Of a DNA stretch of 64,000 nt, positions 38,512 through 50,364 are shown piece after piece. Numbering within the stretch: the first letter of the stretch is position 1; every line of letters starts with the position of its first letter. The position numbers were made by a program, and so were the translations under genes. Origin of the DNA: Labia minor (taxonomy: Eukaryota; Arthropoda; Insecta; Dermaptera; Spongiphoridae); assembly GCA_963082975.1 (NCBI GenBank), contig OY720345.1, positions 26,730,611-26,794,610 of the forward strand. Direction: 5' to 3'. Under the pieces are notes generated by a model. That model made no database searches. It worked only from the letters and a program-made list of their open reading frames with translations, and was not told the origin of the DNA.

Positions 38512-40726
38512 TTATATAAAGTGACATCTGGGAGATTTGATTAATCAGATCCTGTATTGTCAAATAAAATTTTGTCCTCAAAATTATATTTAAATACATA
38601 TTCAATAATAATAATAATAAAGTTAAGGGAAAGGGAAAGGGTTTCATATACTCGGCTCCTGTATAGGTTGTTTGTGGTCCCTGCTCCTTACCTGACACTT
38701 CTACTTGATATCTATCATTTATAAATTTATTAATAACCCGATGAGGACCTAAATATTTCTGTTTAATTATTATATCAGATCCAAATTGTTTGTATTTGGT
38801 AGCCTTTCGATATCTTTTCCAATTATATATTCGAATTTCTTCATGAAATTTTAATATTTGCTCTTTCCTACTTTTTCTTAATTCTTCTCTCTCGTTATCG
38901 AATTGTTTTATCAATTCCTTTCCTATTAATTCACGCATATGCATATCTTTTTCGTTTTTCATTTTAACTTCTAATAAAACTTCGAAGGGTATCATGTCGA
39001 TTGTTCTTTGATGGGTATTATTTATTGCTTGCTGCCCATCTTCGACTTTTTTATATTTTTGTAAAATGCCGATTTTATCATTTAAATCTTTTAAGTCTGT
39101 TTCTTTTGCTGTTAATTGAGAACATATTTGTGATTTTTTTCTTTTAGGATTTTCTAAACCATCAATTAAAGAAACTAATTGTTTTTCTTTATCATAATCG
39201 GAGGATTTAGTAATAATTATTTCTTTTTTTATTTTATTTATTTTGGTATTTAAATTATCAATTTCTTTTTTCCGTTCTTCTAATAAACATAAATTATTTT
39301 GTAAATCATCCCTTAATTTATTGGAGGTTTTCATTTCATTATTCAATTTCTCTTCTAATAATTTTTTCTCTTCATTGGAAATCTCTGATTTAAGTTTTAA
39401 TTCATCGTCTTTAGATTTTAGAAACAATTCCATTTCATTTAAATTTTCATTCAAAGAATTATTTTCCAGTCCTACATCTTCCAATTGCACTTGTAAAGAT
39501 AAATCATTGTCATATAATTTTTTAGAATCATTTTCTTTACCATGTCTACTAGGTATGTTTATAATAGACTCCTCTTCGTTGTTTAATATTAACAAGATCT
39601 CTGTTGATTCATTTTTTATTTCACTTGGATTAATAATTTCTAGATCTTTATCTTTTGAGTTAATATTAATTTTATTTCTTTCATCTCGTTGTAATTTTTC
39701 TAGTTTAATCGAATTATTTTCTATTTGAATAGGAATTATATTATCAATTTTTTGATTAATTAAATTTACACTTTCTTTTTTTAAATTCTCGCTATTAATT
39801 TGGGTTTTTATATCTAAAAAATTATTCTGTTCGTCCCTAATGTTGTTAAATTCATGAATGTTCATTCTAGATCGGTCAGAACGAGCGTTTCTTGATCTAG
39901 TCGTTTGAATAGTCATAGGGGTGGAAGGGGGATAAAAATTTTGTTGTTGGTTGCCGAACCAGGGGGGGTGGCTGTGGTGAGGGTTATGTTGGCGATTTCC
40001 ATTGTTTCTAAATTGGGGGGGTTGGTTAAAATTTGGTGAGTTGAATTGGTTAAAGAAGCCTTGTGAATTGTGGTGGCGGGGAGGGGGGTGGTAATTTTGA
40101 TAATAATTATTATGATAGGAGTGACTCCTGGGGGCGAATTGTCTAGGCCTCTGCTGTCCATTGGAATTGTAATTATTGACATTGTTCTCCCTACTTAATA
40201 GACTGGTTTTATTCGATAAGTAACTAAAAACTTCATTGATTGTTTTGAAACTTTGCGCTATAATTTGCGATCTTTCTGGCTCCGGGAGAGACCTAACGAA
40301 AATGTTAACAGCATCCGTTTCGAAATGCCTTTTGGCCACATCCTTGCCACTGGAGGTTTCATTTGACGCGTTGATGCGCGCTGCGAATTTTCCGATAAGC
40401 TCCTGAATTTTTTTATACCTATCTATAATTTTGGCTCGAGACCTCTCCATGTCATAAAGTTCGCGGCGGAGGGTGCTCTCATCTTTTGTTTCTAAAAATA
40501 AGTCATTAAGCACTTTTCTCAGATCTTCCCAAATGGTCAGACTAACGTGAGTTAATAATTCGTCGGCTTGGCCTTGAATTTTATTCCTAACAAACAAAAG
40601 GAGGAATTGATGGTGGTCGTGGGAGATACCTCTATAAACCGCATCAACTGTACTGATAAACCTTTCCAATTTATTTGAGTCGCCCGTGAAAATGGGGATA
40701 CAATTTAATAAATCACTTACATTCAT
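38477..40726 (-). CDS. E1 ORF1: Gag + coiled coil + integrase tail fusion
   Basis: 749 residues, uninterrupted, starting at the first ATG after the leader (MNVSDLLNCIPIFTGD). Residues 1-180 are a gypsy/errantivirus-type Gag capsid. Residues 181-295 are rich in Asn, His, Gln and Pro and likely flexible or RNA-binding, and no zinc knuckle is present. Residues ~300-565 are highly charged, Lys/Glu/Asn/Leu-rich and predicted coiled coil (for example LLEEKLNNEMKTSNKLRDDL). I do not recognise their family. Residues ~566-696 are the last part of a gypsy integrase (NNTHQRTIDMIPFEVLL; FLGPH-type 'KYLGPHRVINKF'; NDRYQVEVSG...TTYTGAEYMKPF). Residues 697-723 are hydrophobic. No protease, RT or RNase H motif occurs. 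The continuous frame through three unrelated parts implies a translated fusion under selection or a very recent origin. Confidence 0.85.
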   Translation of the reverse strand: MNVSDLLNCIPIFTGDSNKLERFISTVDAVYRGISHDHHQFLLLFVRNKIQGQADELLTHVSLTIWEDLRKVLNDLFLETKDESTLRRELYDMERSRAKIIDRYKKIQELIGKFAARINASNETSSGKDVAKRHFETDAVNIFVRSLPEPERSQIIAQSFKTINEVFSYLSNKTSLLSRENNVNNYNSNGQQRPRQFAPRSHSYHNNYYQNYHPPPRHHNSQGFFNQFNSPNFNQPPQFRNNGNRQHNPHHSHPPWFGNQQQNFYPPSTPMTIQTTRSRNARSDRSRMNIHEFNNIRDEQNNFLDIKTQINSENLKKESVNLINQKIDNIIPIQIENNSIKLEKLQRDERNKININSKDKDLEIINPSEIKNESTEILLILNNEEESIINIPSRHGKENDSKKLYDNDLSLQVQLEDVGLENNSLNENLNEMELFLKSKDDELKLKSEISNEEKKLLEEKLNNEMKTSNKLRDDLQNNLCLLEERKKEIDNLNTKINKIKKEIIITKSSDYDKEKQLVSLIDGLENPKRKKSQICSQLTAKETDLKDLNDKIGILQKYKKVEDGQQAINNTHQRTIDMIPFEVLLEVKMKNEKDMHMRELIGKELIKQFDNEREELRKSRKEQILKFHEEIRIYNWKRYRKATKYKQFGSDIIIKQKYLGPHRVINKFINDRYQVEVSGKEQGPQTTYTGAEYMKPFPFPLTLLLLLLNMYLNIILRTKFYLTIQDLINQISQMSLYINSLPPRFTQTI

Positions 40727-41861
40727 TTTTGAAGCTTAGATTATTTTATTTTTACTATAATTTTTAATTATTTTATTTTATTTTAATTGTTTGTTTATTA
40801 TTATTAATTATTTAGCTATTTATTATATTTATTTTTTATTAATAATTCAATTTTAATTTTTATTTATTTTTATATTTTAAATTATTTTATTTAATTTCAA
40901 TTTTTAATTAATTATTATTTCTTTTATTTAGTTAGTTATTCACTGTTATTTTAATTAATTATTCAATTATTATTTATTATTACAATTCAATCAATTATTT
41001 AATTTTTTTTTTTTTTTTTTTTTATTTCTTTATTTTATTCCTAACTTTTTCACGAGGTTTGGTCGCATTAATGGATCAAACTTCCTCGGAGTATCTTTAT
41101 TATTGTTAATTACGTTATATTCCTGAGATACAGCTGCGTAAAAATGACCGCTCCTTCTCAGATTTATTATTAACTAACTATTCAAAGATTATTTTATTAT
41201 TTAATTATTTCAATCAATTCACTTTTATTATTCTATTTTAATTAATTATTTAGTTTAATATCATTTATTTATTTTTCATTATTTAATTATTATTTTCCTT
41301 TATTTAATTATTATTTTCCTTTATTTAATTATTATTTTCCTTTATTTAATTATTATTTTTCTTTATTTAATTATTATTTTCTTTATTTAATTATTATATT
41401 TAATTGGCAATTTATTATTATATTTTTTTTTTTTATTTTAATTAATTTAAAAATTATTTAATTGTTAAAATTTTTATTTATAATTTTGATTTTATTTATT
41501 TAAATTTAGGCTTAATTAATTTTGGTGTATGATTGTTTATATGGCTCACGTTTTTTTCTTCTTTTCCTTCCTTGATGACTGCGCCCTTCGGAGAGATGAT
41601 AACCGCTCCTAGTATTTATAGGTGACCTGGGATTATTTGCTTGAACCGCTCCTCGTTAAGGCAGTGGACGTCGCTTTCCTCAGTGTCGTGTAGTCGTGGT
41701 AGGCTCGTAAGCTCGCGGTGACTTCTCCTGCTTCTTGATAGCTGAAGACGATGATCAGACGCCGTCAGTTGATCGGGAGATTGAAGCAAGATGTTGAAGT
41801 TTTAACACCGTTCGCGATAAAACTTAGAAAAGTTTACGTAAAATATTACGTTCGCGAAAAA
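40727..41861 (-). other. E1 5' leader
   Basis: A long untranslated stretch between primer site and ORF1. The part next to the primer site (about 41530-41860) has complex sequence with repeated GGAGCGGT motifs. The ORF-proximal part is extremely A+T-rich with poly-T tracts (41000-41023) and a tandem array. It probably holds packaging and splice-donor signals, which I cannot place. Confidence 0.6.
41276..41401 (+). repeat. 21-bp tandem array in the E1 leader
   Basis: Five to six copies of a unit TTTATTTAATTATTATTTTC with small changes. Confidence 0.85.
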
Positions 41862-41876
41862 ATACCGACTGTGCCA
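41862..41876 (-). other. E1 primer-binding site (tRNA-Ser type)
   Basis: Minus-strand TGGCACAGTCGGTA starts at the last LTR base. It pairs with the 3' end of tRNA-Ser as encoded at 4639-4720 plus CCA, with one mismatch in 14. tRNA-Ser priming is known for several errantiviruses. Confidence 0.82.
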
Positions 41877-42579
41877 GTTATGTGCTTACCTTCCTACTAG
41901 GATAGTAGGTAGTTAAAAGGTAACAATAAAAGGCGAATTTTTATAAAGAAGGAAATAGAAGTTTTATTTGTGAACTTGTTACAAAATCATACAAGGCCGA
42001 AAAGGTGTGTGTTGAGTTTCTTAAAACTAAAACTAAGAACTAAAGACTAGCAATTGAATCGTCTGCAATTTCTGCTCTCCATATATATATATTACTTGAC
42101 TAGGGGGCGGGGGAGCTGAGGGGACACATGGAGGTTCGTAGAAGGGGCTGTGGGAAGAAAGTGTCTAGGTGGGTGATTTAAGACATTCATCTGGACGACA
42201 CTTAGCCGTCTCTTGGTCATGACGTTAATTGCTAGCAGATATTAAATTAATTAGGTGGGTTGACATTTCTTGGGCTTTGTTCATCCCTATAATAACTTAA
42301 ATCTAAAGAAAGGGTTAGGATGGACCATTCTTTGACCAGATGTTAGGTCGGGTCAGAATACACTAAATTACGAAGTTGATTGACAGATAGTGGACCCTGT
42401 CAATCCCTATAATAACTTAAATCTAAAGAAAGGGTTAGGATGGACCATCCTTTGACCAGATGTTAGGTCGGGTCAGAATACACTAAATTACGAAGTTGAT
42501 TGACAGATAGTGGACCCTGTCAATCCCTATAATAACTTATTCTAGTTATGTGAGCACAAGTAGCCGTGGGAACATGACA
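41876..42579 (-). repeat. E1 5' LTR
   Basis: 704 bp; see the 3' LTR. Flanked on the outside by TACA (42580-42583). Confidence 0.95.
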
Positions 42580-42583
42580 TACA

Positions 42584-44570
42584 CTCACATTGAAGTTTAA
42601 TTTTATATATTATAAATAAATCAGAGGTGGTCAAAGTGGTCTGTTTACCAAAAGCGGTCGTCTATCTAAGCCAGGGGTCAAATAAATATTAAGGTATTTA
42701 AATTTCAACATTAATATATTTTTCATCAAATTAGTGTTACATAATGTACTACTACCTTAATAAATATTTAAAATCATAAAATAAATATACAAAGACAATA
42801 GAGTTTTATTTTAAATAAAAGAAATTATGTTTATGGGGTCGATGGAAATTTCGAAAAATTTTATAAATTTTGAATTATTTAAATTTTAATAATTTATCTA
42901 CTCCCTTTGGTATTACAATAGGTTTCATAAAGTTATAAGAGTATTGTATTTCCTATTTCAAGTTGTAATAAAACAATCTAAGCAAGTAGCTCGGGTGAAA
43001 TTTCATCATTTAAACAGTACTTCCCATAATTAAACTGATTATCTATAATATGTACTATATACATATTTATCGATAAATAAGTTGGAATTAATAAACTAGT
43101 TGAATTATTAAATTATATTACATATCGTTTGATTGGAAATTCATTGGAAAATTATGAAAATTAATGCTATTATATTAATGATCAATACTTGTAAATATTC
43201 ATTGAGTATTATTGAATATTCTATATTTGTATAATAATATTAAAAAAATTTAAAACTTAGTTATATATAATTTTTCATCTTTTTATTATAATAAATAAAA
43301 TAAATAAATAAATAAATAAAGTAAAACTATTACTTTTAAATAATTATCATAAATTACTTAGTATTTTTTTCATAATAAAGAAAGAAATAATTTTATATTT
43401 GACTAAATTTCTTGATTTTCTTTGGAATTACATTAAATATAACCACTTGCAATATCATAAAATGTGAATGTAGTTGCCACTGAATTTGAATTTATAATTA
43501 TTTCCAAGTTAAGTTTTCTCTAATTTCATTCAAATAGAAAATTGGATTAAATTTTCCTGACCCTTTTACCTCTGCTTCAGCTTTGCCTATTCAACACCAC
43601 CCCCTTTTTATCAAATGATAGTTGATCCTTTAACCCCCCTCTCCACTAACCTCGTTCTCGATTATTATAGCAAATTACATTTCTATTAAAATTTGGATGA
43701 TTATTAATATTATTATAAAGATATTGCTTTAATAAAATAGGATTGGAAAATTGAGCAACTGAATTAGAGCATGCGCAGTTCGTTATTTCTTTTTCATTAA
43801 AAGTTCATTACATTTAACGCGAGAGGTTGAATAGAAAAGAGAAAGTGAGAGAGGGAGTGGGTGTGTGTGAGAGAGAGAAATATATAGAGCATGCCGTAAA
43901 AATATCGCCTATAAATAGAAATTACTTTTATTCGCCTTTTGAATAAATACATTTTTTTTTATTATTATTTTAGACGAAAAGGAACAACTTTTAAAAAGTA
44001 AAATAAAAAATTAAAATGCAAGTTAATAATTGAATTTTTCTGTTTTTATATAAAAAGCTTACTTCTGAACTAATTAAATAATTTGTTATTAGTTAAAATT
44101 AAAAACAAAAAAAGAAAATTTGAAAAAAAAAATGTATATGGTATTACATATTAAATAAACATCAAAATTGTCCATTTGATGAATAAATTTTGAATTAAAA
44201 ATCAAAATTATACATAAAAAGAGGAATATTGTTTCTGAGGTGAAGGGAGAATATTATAAAATGCATTCATTTTTATTAGTATTATTATATTAATTGAAAA
44301 AAATTATAATATTATATATTTCATTCAAATATTATAATTGAAATGTAATAATGTAATATAATAGGAGACAATTCAAGGTTCAATTTGTGTTTGAATAGCC
44401 CTCCTGCAAATTTGTCTTCTTTAATGGAATATATTTCACCTAGAAAGATTTTGATAGGCAGCAAGAGATCATCAAACTGGCTAAAAGTTAAGTCTAAAAA
44501 TTTCTATTACCATTTAGTATGGTTTTTTGATTAAAAAGAAGAAAGGAAAAAAAATCTCTGTTTTCATACA
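42584..44570. other. A+T-rich DNA, no gene seen
   Basis: At 42622 CAGAGGTGGTCAAAGTGGTC resembles a hAT terminus but lacks a partner. A (GT/GA)n stretch lies at 43840-43885. Otherwise nothing is recognised. Confidence 0.4.
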
Positions 44571-44572
44571 TT

Positions 44573-44935
44573 AAAATAAGTTGACCTGCGGCCAGGTCCG
44601 AACCGACCGACGGTTTGAAGTAAATTAATTTCCAGCTACAGAAACAATATCAAATAATTTTAATATATCTATTAATGTAATAAAAACAGATAGGCATACA
44701 TAAATAATAAATATAAACATTTTTAATTTTATTTTATTTATAATATATATGCAAGACCAGGCTGTAACGTCATGAACGGCTGGATGAGGTCATATAATTT
44801 TAAATCAAGAAAAAACTAATAAATATGATTTTCCCGAGGATAAAACCAATACATAGTGTATGATTCGTGGTGATATATAAAAAAATCTCCTCATGTGAAA
44901 TTTGGTGTGAAAATAACCCTTCCCTTCCTATCGTG
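44573..44935 (+). repeat. Dispersed repeat A, most complete copy
   Basis: It runs from AAGTTGACCTGCGGCCAGGT through GAACCGACCGACGG, TAAATTAATTTCCAGCTACA, the TGACGTCAT-like block and 'gtgaaatttggtgtgaaaat' to CCCTTCCTATCGTG. About 360 bp, no coding frame. It provides the empty-site reference for the mariner insertion at 2889-3474. Confidence 0.8.
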
Positions 44936-45210
44936 TCTCTACTCGAATATCTCGAAATTTAAATAAATAACATATATTATATTTAAATTAAATTTAATTA
45001 ATTAAATTATAAATTAGAATTAATAAATAATATTTATTAAACCAGCGATGATGGCACCACGTCACGTGTTGGCGCGTGAGATTTCCAGTGTTAAAAAATT
45101 AATTCTGGTACTTTCAGCGATTCTATCAAGCTGAAATTCTATATATAGCAGTTTTATACAATTATTAATCATGTGAAAAATTATCAAACATATATCTTTA
45201 TTTTTACGGT
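44936..45210 (+). repeat. Dispersed repeat C, copy 2 (partial)
   Basis: It matches the first ~280 bp of copy C1 and ends at the (CA)n tract 45211-45232. It directly abuts the end of repeat A. Confidence 0.8.
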
Positions 45211-45232
45211 CACACACACACACACACACACA
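45211..45232 (+). repeat. (CA)n microsatellite
   Basis: About eleven CA units. Confidence 0.9.
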
Positions 45233-45550
45233 TATTTAAAAATTAATTTATTAAAATATATATTATATAATATATTATATATAGTATATAATTTAATATA
45301 TATATATAATATATATATATTCTGAAATTAATTTAATATAATTTAACATATAATAATATATTAAAATATTTTATTTTATATATACATAATTTAGTAATAC
45401 TGATTATTAATGTAAATATAAATAATAATATTTAATATGGCAAATATGTAAAATTTTGTAAAGAATGTATCAGAAGTTTAGTGTCTAACATTCTGGCGTA
45501 TTGCGCATGCGTATATCGGTCGGGTCGGTCGGTCGGGTCGTTTTGGAATC

Positions 45551-45619
45551 TCACGCGAGTTCTATACTATTTCCCCATCCCGCAAAAGTGCTCAACGCCG
45601 CTAAAGAAGATTTCACTTT
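45551..45619 (+). repeat. Conserved ~69-bp block (family D), copy 1
   Basis: TCACGCGAGTTCTATACTAT ... CCGCAAAAGTGCTCAACGCC ... TTTCACTT recurs inverted at 57624-57692 with only a few differences. It is strikingly G+C-rich for the region. The family is unrecognised. Confidence 0.75.
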
Positions 45620-45639
45620 AAAAATTAAATATATAGATC

Positions 45640-46075
45640 AAATGTGTAACCGGGTTGTCCACTGATTAAAGAACAAGATATATATAAAATCATTTAGATT
45701 TATTTGAATCTAATTATATATTTAATTACATTTATAAAACACAAAAATAAATAAAAACTTAAAAGTAAATATTAAAAATAAAATAAATGTCTCATGAGTT
45801 GGACACATCTTCTTTCTTCACGGGCCACACTCTCTTCGCTCCCTTCCTCTCACCTCAATGCCCGAGCTTGGTCTGTCTAGCCAGCAGTAGGCAAACGCTA
45901 GCCACCTTTATTAGATCAAGGGTCATTTCTCCCACTATTACACATGATTAAGAGAAGCAAGAAATTTGAGAGACTGTTGGATGGAGGTCGGACATGACAG
46001 AAACTGTAAGCGAAATCTTCATGTTGCGACTAATAATTTTCAAATCTCCTAGCACCACAGAATTAGAAAAGATAC
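45640..46075. other. Mixed-composition DNA, no gene seen
   Basis: 45830-46060 has balanced composition but no sustained reading frame and no family I recognise. Confidence 0.4.
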
Positions 46076-46079
46076 TTTT

Positions 46080-46580
46080 AAGGGAGGAAATTAACTATGA
46101 TCTAAAAAAAATAATAAATGAACTTAATAATAAAAAAACAAATAAATCAATTAATTTAAATTAATACTATTAATGAATGTATATATTGTTAATTTATCTA
46201 TAGTTTTATCTGTAGTTTTTTTATACCGTTAATTTTTATAAATTGTCTCAAATCTTTAACTTTGCATCTTCTCAAATTTCATTATAATTAAAAATATTCA
46301 ACAAAAATCAAGCAATGAAAATAAAATATCAAAATGAAATGATCAAGAAATATTATACTCTATTTCTATTATAACATATACAATATTTACGAACCATAGA
46401 CGGAGGAAATATTAGGAGATATCATTGCGGGTTCAAGCCAAATCGATCAACATTAATTAAGATATTTTCATTATGACAGATATTGGAAAAAAACCACGAA
46501 TTCAATATTTCTGTTCCCTAATTATTTGTAGACTTTAGTAAAACATACGTATGACTCAATAGATCCGGATTAACTTACTA
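46080..46580 (+). pseudogene. LINE family L2 RT fragment
   Basis: Closely similar to 21147-21640: GGGTTCAAGCCAAATCGATC encodes the GF-PNRS motif, followed by the decayed 'VDFSK-YDSI' block at 46530-46565. Truncated at both sides and interrupted by stops. Confidence 0.7.
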
Positions 46581-46838
46581 GGTGCCTTCCTATCTGGATG
46601 ATTCTTCTTTCTTTTCTGGAAACCATACACAATTAATTAGATATTCATCAATGAATAAAATGATATCGAATAGTTTTCATTAAATGATCAAACAAAATAA
46701 TTAATTCATATGATCAATAAATTCAGATAAAAAGACAATTTTTGAAAACTATAGTTTATTCAAAAATCTAACAATAAGTAAGAATTTTTAGATTTATTTC
46801 TTTGAATATTATTTTTATTAAACCTTTTTATTAATATA

Positions 46839-47434
46839 TGTAAGAGGGATTCCCTCTTAAAAGAAAGCCGCTATTAGGGTCGACTTGAATAATACTTTTA
46901 ATCTCTTACTTTGTCAGCAAGAGACTTCAAACAATGTCTGGGTCTCGCCGAAAATCTTTTATCAGCAGGTGGCCGTTATCCGAAAAGACAAAGTAACGAA
47001 TTATATAAAATATGACAAAGTATATCAACAGTCACCCTCTTTATTAAAGACCGCTCATCAATGTTGGCAAATGAACAGCCAAACATCAATCAAGATATTC
47101 ACCGCGAAAGAACGCGTCGGTCAACAGGTTAAACTACACCGAACGCTGCGTCTGCGAGTGTCATACTCATCCCCATCTTATCTTCTCTATTTTATCCTTT
47201 CTCTTTCCGTGGGTTACTATCCAGTAATCCACTAACCTTTAAATTGTACATTGATTATACGGGGGACCGGATCAATTATAATTCCTTGTCCAACTGGACT
47301 CCTCACTAGGCCAGTTGGATTATTTTCTTGAAATACACTTGTTACTTTGAAAAACCGAGTTATTTCATTTCTTCCCCTTAACCTTTCATCACTCTTACCT
47401 CTATATCTATTTCTTAGTATCTATATTCCTTACA
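46839..47434 (+). repeat. Candidate 5' LTR of a third LTR element (596 bp)
   Basis: It starts TGTAAGAGGG and ends CTATATTCCTTACA, a TG...CA LTR with a short inverted TGTAAG/CTTACA. A TATATAAAA lies at 47002-47010. Eleven to twelve bases after the end comes a primer-site-like TGGCGCCCATACG. No second LTR is in the window. The 116-codon frame inside (46885-47235) is taken as accidental. Confidence 0.65.
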
Positions 47435-47446
47435 GGTAACCCTTGT

Positions 47447-47460
47447 TGGCGCCCATACGT
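47447..47460 (+). other. Candidate primer-binding site
   Basis: TGGCGCCCATACGT resembles the TGGCGCC-type primer sites common in retroelements and lies just past the candidate LTR. Confidence 0.55.
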
Positions 47461-49115
47461 GTTTTTTACCTTTTTCATCTCTAATTACCCCCTCTCCTCG
47501 CTCCTTTGGTACCGAACAATTCCCCCCCCTTATCTCCTTACTTATCCACACCCCAACCATATCCAACCTCTAGTCATCCCTCTACATATATAATTTTCGA
47601 TATATTGAATCTATGATGGTCAACATATTTACAAGTGGTATTATATAAAATCTTTCACAACTCAATAGTCTAGACTTACATTTAAAATACGAAATACAAT
47701 ATATATATTTATCTATATATAGATATAATAGATATATAGATAACAGCAAGAATTTCTTTTAATTTTGTTTTATTGTATTTATTTTCCTAAAAATAAAATT
47801 GATGAGATATTAAAAAACAAATATATCTATCTATCTACCTTTTAATCTCTTAATTCAATTGGAATTGGAATCTCTTTGAAAAATAAAATATTTCAGTAAT
47901 CTTTTTCTCTTACATATTTCCTATATATATATATATACATAAATGAAATTAAAATGATTAAAAATCTTTGTGAAACATTCATTTAGTCGCATCCGATTAA
48001 TTCATTTCCTCTCGTTAGAAGGGATGGAAATGTTTGTCAATCACTTTGTCAGATCAAATGATTTTCCCCCTGAAACAAAGAACCCCATTAAGAGGGTGGG
48101 TGGGGTGAGGAGGATGAGAAGAAGCTAGAATGAGGAAGGACACATGGACTTTGTTTTTCATCAGGTAGAACTCCAACCTCTGACCTACATTCTTCTCTAT
48201 TGACCACAACTCCTTCTCTCTTTCCCACTCACACACAATTCCAATTATATTTATAGAATGAATCCATGACCCGTTTTAAAGCGGATCTCATGCAGCATCA
48301 ACTCCCCCTTCCTCTTATTCATCTAAATTACTAATCAACTGACACTATAGGAAAAAATGATAAATAAAACTTATTAGATCCTGTACAGTCAAATATTAAT
48401 TGAAGAAAATATATGTTTTGATATTTAAAATACAATACTCTCAAATTAAATAATAATAAATAAAATTAAAAATATAACTTTATTCTGTGAGTTGAGTACT
48501 AAAAAAAGTAAATTGATATTATATCGATATAACCTTTAATTAAAAATATATAATTAAAATTTTAATTTAGACAATTTTAAAAAGAGGTGCACGATTGGAT
48601 TTCTTTTTTTTTATATCGAAATGGAATCAATTGAAATATTAATAAATAAACACTTATATTTGATATACCATATTTTGATAATAATAATAATATTTCTATC
48701 GTGATAGGAATGAAACATTAAAGATTACCCCTTTTTCTGAGAATATATTGTTTCTTGAATTTTTTATTTTCATTTCCTTGGTTCTTAGAATCCCTCTTTG
48801 AATTTGCTTGTTGCTCTTTTCTTACTTTACTATTCCATTTGAAGAACTTTTATTTATTACCATAATTTATAATTTTTAATTTCATCGAATATATTTTTCA
48901 TCTAATTTTTTTTTTTTTTTATTTAATTTAAAAACTCATTAAATTTAAAAAAATATAAATAAATGTATAATTGAAAAAAAAAGTTGACCCTGAGTGTGAA
49001 TAAAAGGAAATTCAAAGCAATATACCTTCAAAACTTGAATACAATTTTAATAATATTATATAATAATAATAAATAATTACCGAAATTTATTTCTTTGAAA
49101 AATATAATAAATATA
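47461..49115. other. A+T-rich DNA, no gene seen
   Basis: The first ~120 bases after the primer site are C/T-rich and could be leader remnant. No gag or pol sequence follows. Confidence 0.4.
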
Positions 49116-49119
49116 ATAA

Positions 49120-49714
49120 GTCTCCACTCGACTATCTCGCAATTTGAATTGGATTAAATAACAAATAAATTAAATTTAATTAATTAAATTATAAATTAAA
49201 ATTAATAAATAATATTTATTAAACCAGCGCGTGTTTGGCTCTTTGTTGATGACACCACGCCACGTGCTTGCGCGTGATTAGCAGACAACGTGTAAAAAAA
49301 TTTTAAAAATTAATTCCGGTACTTTCAGAGATTCGATCAAGCTGAAATTCTATATGTAGCAGTTTTATACAATTTTTAATCATGTGGAAAAACTATCAAA
49401 CAGATATCTTTATTTTTACTGTCAGTTTACAGGAAAAAAATGAAAACGATAGGTAAATGGTCCTCTTCCGAATGAGCTATATTTCTCAAAATTTGATAGA
49501 AAAATAGGAATTTTTTATAATGCCCGTGTGTCAAATTTAATGATTCTAGCTCAAACCGTTTTAGCGTAATCTTGTCTACATACACACATACACACACATA
49601 AACATTTTTCTCAAACTTAGTGACTCCGGGACCTTCAAAACTTATAAAAACATCTAAATCTCGACTTCGAAAATTTTTGTCATCGCAATACTATCTCTGG
49701 CACAAGAGTAAAAA
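49120..49714 (+). repeat. Dispersed repeat C, copy 3
   Basis: A nearly full copy: GTCTCCACTCGACTATCTCG to CGCAATACTATCTCTGGC, including the region 'cttccgaatgagctat' and an imperfect (CA)n near 49580. Confidence 0.85.
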
Positions 49715-50360
49715 TTTAAAAGTTGATTTTTTAATTTTAATAAATAATTTTACTTTGTAAAATTAAAACTGGTATATACAAAAATATTTTATTAAAATTC
49801 ATACTAAATACTATCTTAAAAATAATTATAATTTATTTTGATCAAAGAAAATTAATTATTATTTCTATTCATTTAAATAAATAAAATGATTAGATATATC
49901 TTTGAAATGATAATTTTGAAGAAGAAAACAAATCAATGTATAATATATACATTATAATATATAGAATATATTCAGAGTATATGCTTCAACTGCTGATTAA
50001 TTGCATATTCTTCATACATATATAGAATTGGTTTTATGATTTAGTGATGAAAGGTCATAACGAATATTAATGATTCGAAACGTCGCGGAATAAATATGGG
50101 ATAAAAAGTGGATACCACGCACAATGACAACTTAGATTAATTGATTCCCCTCACCATCTCCAATCACGTAGAATATAAAAAAAAGATGAATAGCTTTTTT
50201 AGAAATAATGCATTCGAGAGATTGAACATCGATGATTTCAAAGATCTGTTCGGAATCAATTATTTTTCTTTCATAATATTTTTTTTCTGACTGAAATCAC
50301 TTTTAAATAAATTCTTCCTTCACAATTTTGTATTTGTTATTATTTTGATTATTATTAATA
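49715..50360. other. A+T-rich DNA, no gene seen
   Basis: Nothing recognised. Confidence 0.4.
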
Positions 50361-50364
50361 TTAT

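Larger units (their letters stand above)
36798..42579 (-). mobile_element. Chimeric errantivirus-like LTR element E1 (5,782 bp)
   Basis: A minus-strand element with 704-bp LTRs (5' 41876-42579; 3' 36798-37501) that look identical, and a TACA duplication (36794-36797, 42580-42583). The LTR termini (TGTCATG...CATAACT), the tRNA-Ser primer site, Gag type and Env position point to the gypsy/errantivirus group. Between the LTRs are a 1.15-kb leader, one 749-codon ORF and an Env-like frame. Protease, reverse transcriptase, RNase H and the integrase core are missing and are replaced by a coiled-coil coding segment. The element must use enzymes from a relative. Confidence 0.93.

Noticed and set aside
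39243..39728. 161-codon plus-strand frame
   Set aside because: Antisense shadow of the coiled-coil part of E1 ORF1; the Ser/Phe/Leu composition is the complement of Glu/Lys/Asn codons.
42622..42690. hAT element
   Set aside because: Only one terminus-like string (CAGAGGTGGTCAAAG); no inverted partner or 8-bp duplication found nearby.
46885..47235. 116-codon plus-strand frame
   Set aside because: Lies inside a TG...CA unit followed by a primer site, so it is better explained as LTR sequence; no domain seen.
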